Assembly (NCBI GenBank): GCA_963783505.1
Contig: CAWAOP010000027.1
Location: forward strand, 124,001 to 188,000
Origin: BOG-224 sp963783505
GTDB lineage: Bacteria > Acidobacteriota > Terriglobia > Bryobacterales > Bryobacteraceae
DNA length: 64,000 nt
Direction of reading: 5' to 3'
Shown here: piece by piece, positions 63,655-64,000 of the stretch
Layout: each line of letters opens with the position of its first letter
How positions within the stretch are numbered: the first letter of the stretch is position 1
Translations under genes and position numbers: made by a program
The notes under the pieces: generated by a model
The model's database searches: none
What the model was told of the DNA's origin: nothing
The model's input: the letters and a program-made list of their open reading frames with translations, nothing else

Positions 63655-64000
63655 AATTGCCTGACGATCCTTTGATAAATTTCGACGGCTTCCGTGAGTT
63701 GGCGTTTCGAGACGTGCTCGTCGGGCGTATGCGCCACGTGGATCGAACCCGGTCCGAGCAGGAAGGGTTCGCCCCACCGCCCGCCAAACGCCGGAATATC
63801 CGTCGTGAAGGCCACCACCGTGGTCTCGAGCCCCTCGAGCGGCTGGAAGCGCGCCGCGGGGATTTCCAGAACCTCGCGCAACTCAGCGAGCCCGCCGGCC
63901 GCTCGCTCCAAAGCCTGCTTGGTCGCTTCCGAATCCCCCACCAGCCGTATGAGAATCTCGGCCCGCGCTTCATCCGCGATCACGTTGGGCGCGCGGCCTC
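63630..64000 (-). CDS. M20 family deacylase, C-terminal part (DapE/ArgE-like), runs off the window
   Basis: The frame is open to the window edge (beginning GRAPNVIADEARAEILIRLV) and ends IVRQLCGRDISK at 63630. It contains the end of the dimerisation domain and the last catalytic-domain strand, FTTDIPAFGGRWGEPFLLGPGSIHVAHTPDEHVSK, with the metal-ligand histidine near its end. In this gene order it is probably succinyl-diaminopimelate desuccinylase, matching the DapD (succinylase) route, but acetylornithine deacetylases look alike. The 25-bp overlap with asd implies coupling. Confidence 0.75.
   Translation of the reverse strand, partial: GRAPNVIADEARAEILIRLVGDSEATKQALERAAGGLAELREVLEIPAARFQPLEGLETTVVAFTTDIPAFGGRWGEPFLLGPGSIHVAHTPDEHVSKRQLTEAVEIYQRIVRQLCGRDISK

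Overview
The window looks like a piece of a GC-rich soil Acidobacteriota genome, probably near Bryobacterales/Solibacter. This is an inference from gene style, not a database match: large secreted beta-propeller and carboxypeptidase-regulatory-like proteins, an S9 peptidase, an ECF-sigma/DUF4097 envelope operon, split transketolase, and many dispersed palindromic intergenic repeats. No rRNA, tRNA or CRISPR was found. Many genes carry single-base frameshifts, several at G/C homopolymers and one in the normally essential asd. I therefore read most of them as sequence errors in an assembled contig and annotate through them, saying so each time.

Region 1 (1-9.6 kb): deoC, a Tat-exported HisC-like aminotransferase, divergent secreted propeller/VCBS proteins, a tandem array of five small Gly-rich secreted paralogs each followed by a terminator, then gapA. 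Region 2 (9.6-20 kb): S9 peptidase, a Thr/Ser dehydratase, and a sugar-acid locus. The latter has a YjhG-type dehydratase divergent from a GntR regulator with its own operator, followed by an overlapping operon of split transketolase, a GarR-like dehydrogenase and an SDR. Region 3 (20-25.4 kb): an APC permease, then a redoxin-DsbD-like protein whose active-site Cys codon is TGA with a hairpin just downstream (a likely selenoprotein), a carboxypeptidase-regulatory-like secreted protein and larB.

Region 4 (25.4-45.5 kb): surface polysaccharide and secretion functions. Genes include PilZ, polysaccharide deacetylase, an aminoglycoside-phosphotransferase-like kinase, a methyltransferase, a GINT1-like sugar transferase, GNAT, a glycosyltransferase and a PBP. 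Between them lie three large secreted proteins: a LamG/alpha-barrel protein, an SGNH-hydrolase-like protein and a ~1,630-aa tail-fibre-like repeat protein. Region 5 (45.5-55 kb): a candidate structured RNA, nrdR, an ECF sigma/anti-sigma operon with membrane and DUF4097 proteins, an MFS transporter, a GT-C-like membrane protein, purE and an SDR.

Region 6 (55-64 kb): a hicB-hicA-xre cluster, a complete 2,368-bp insertion sequence with a 5-bp target duplication inserted into a dispersed repeat, and the lysine/DAP genes transcribed leftward (dapE-asd-lysC-dapB, then dapA-dapD).

Two patterns run through the window. Many genes have a -10-like hexamer only 6-9 nt before the start codon and no Shine-Dalgarno, which suggests leaderless transcripts. 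At least six palindromic repeat types occupy the intergenic gaps.
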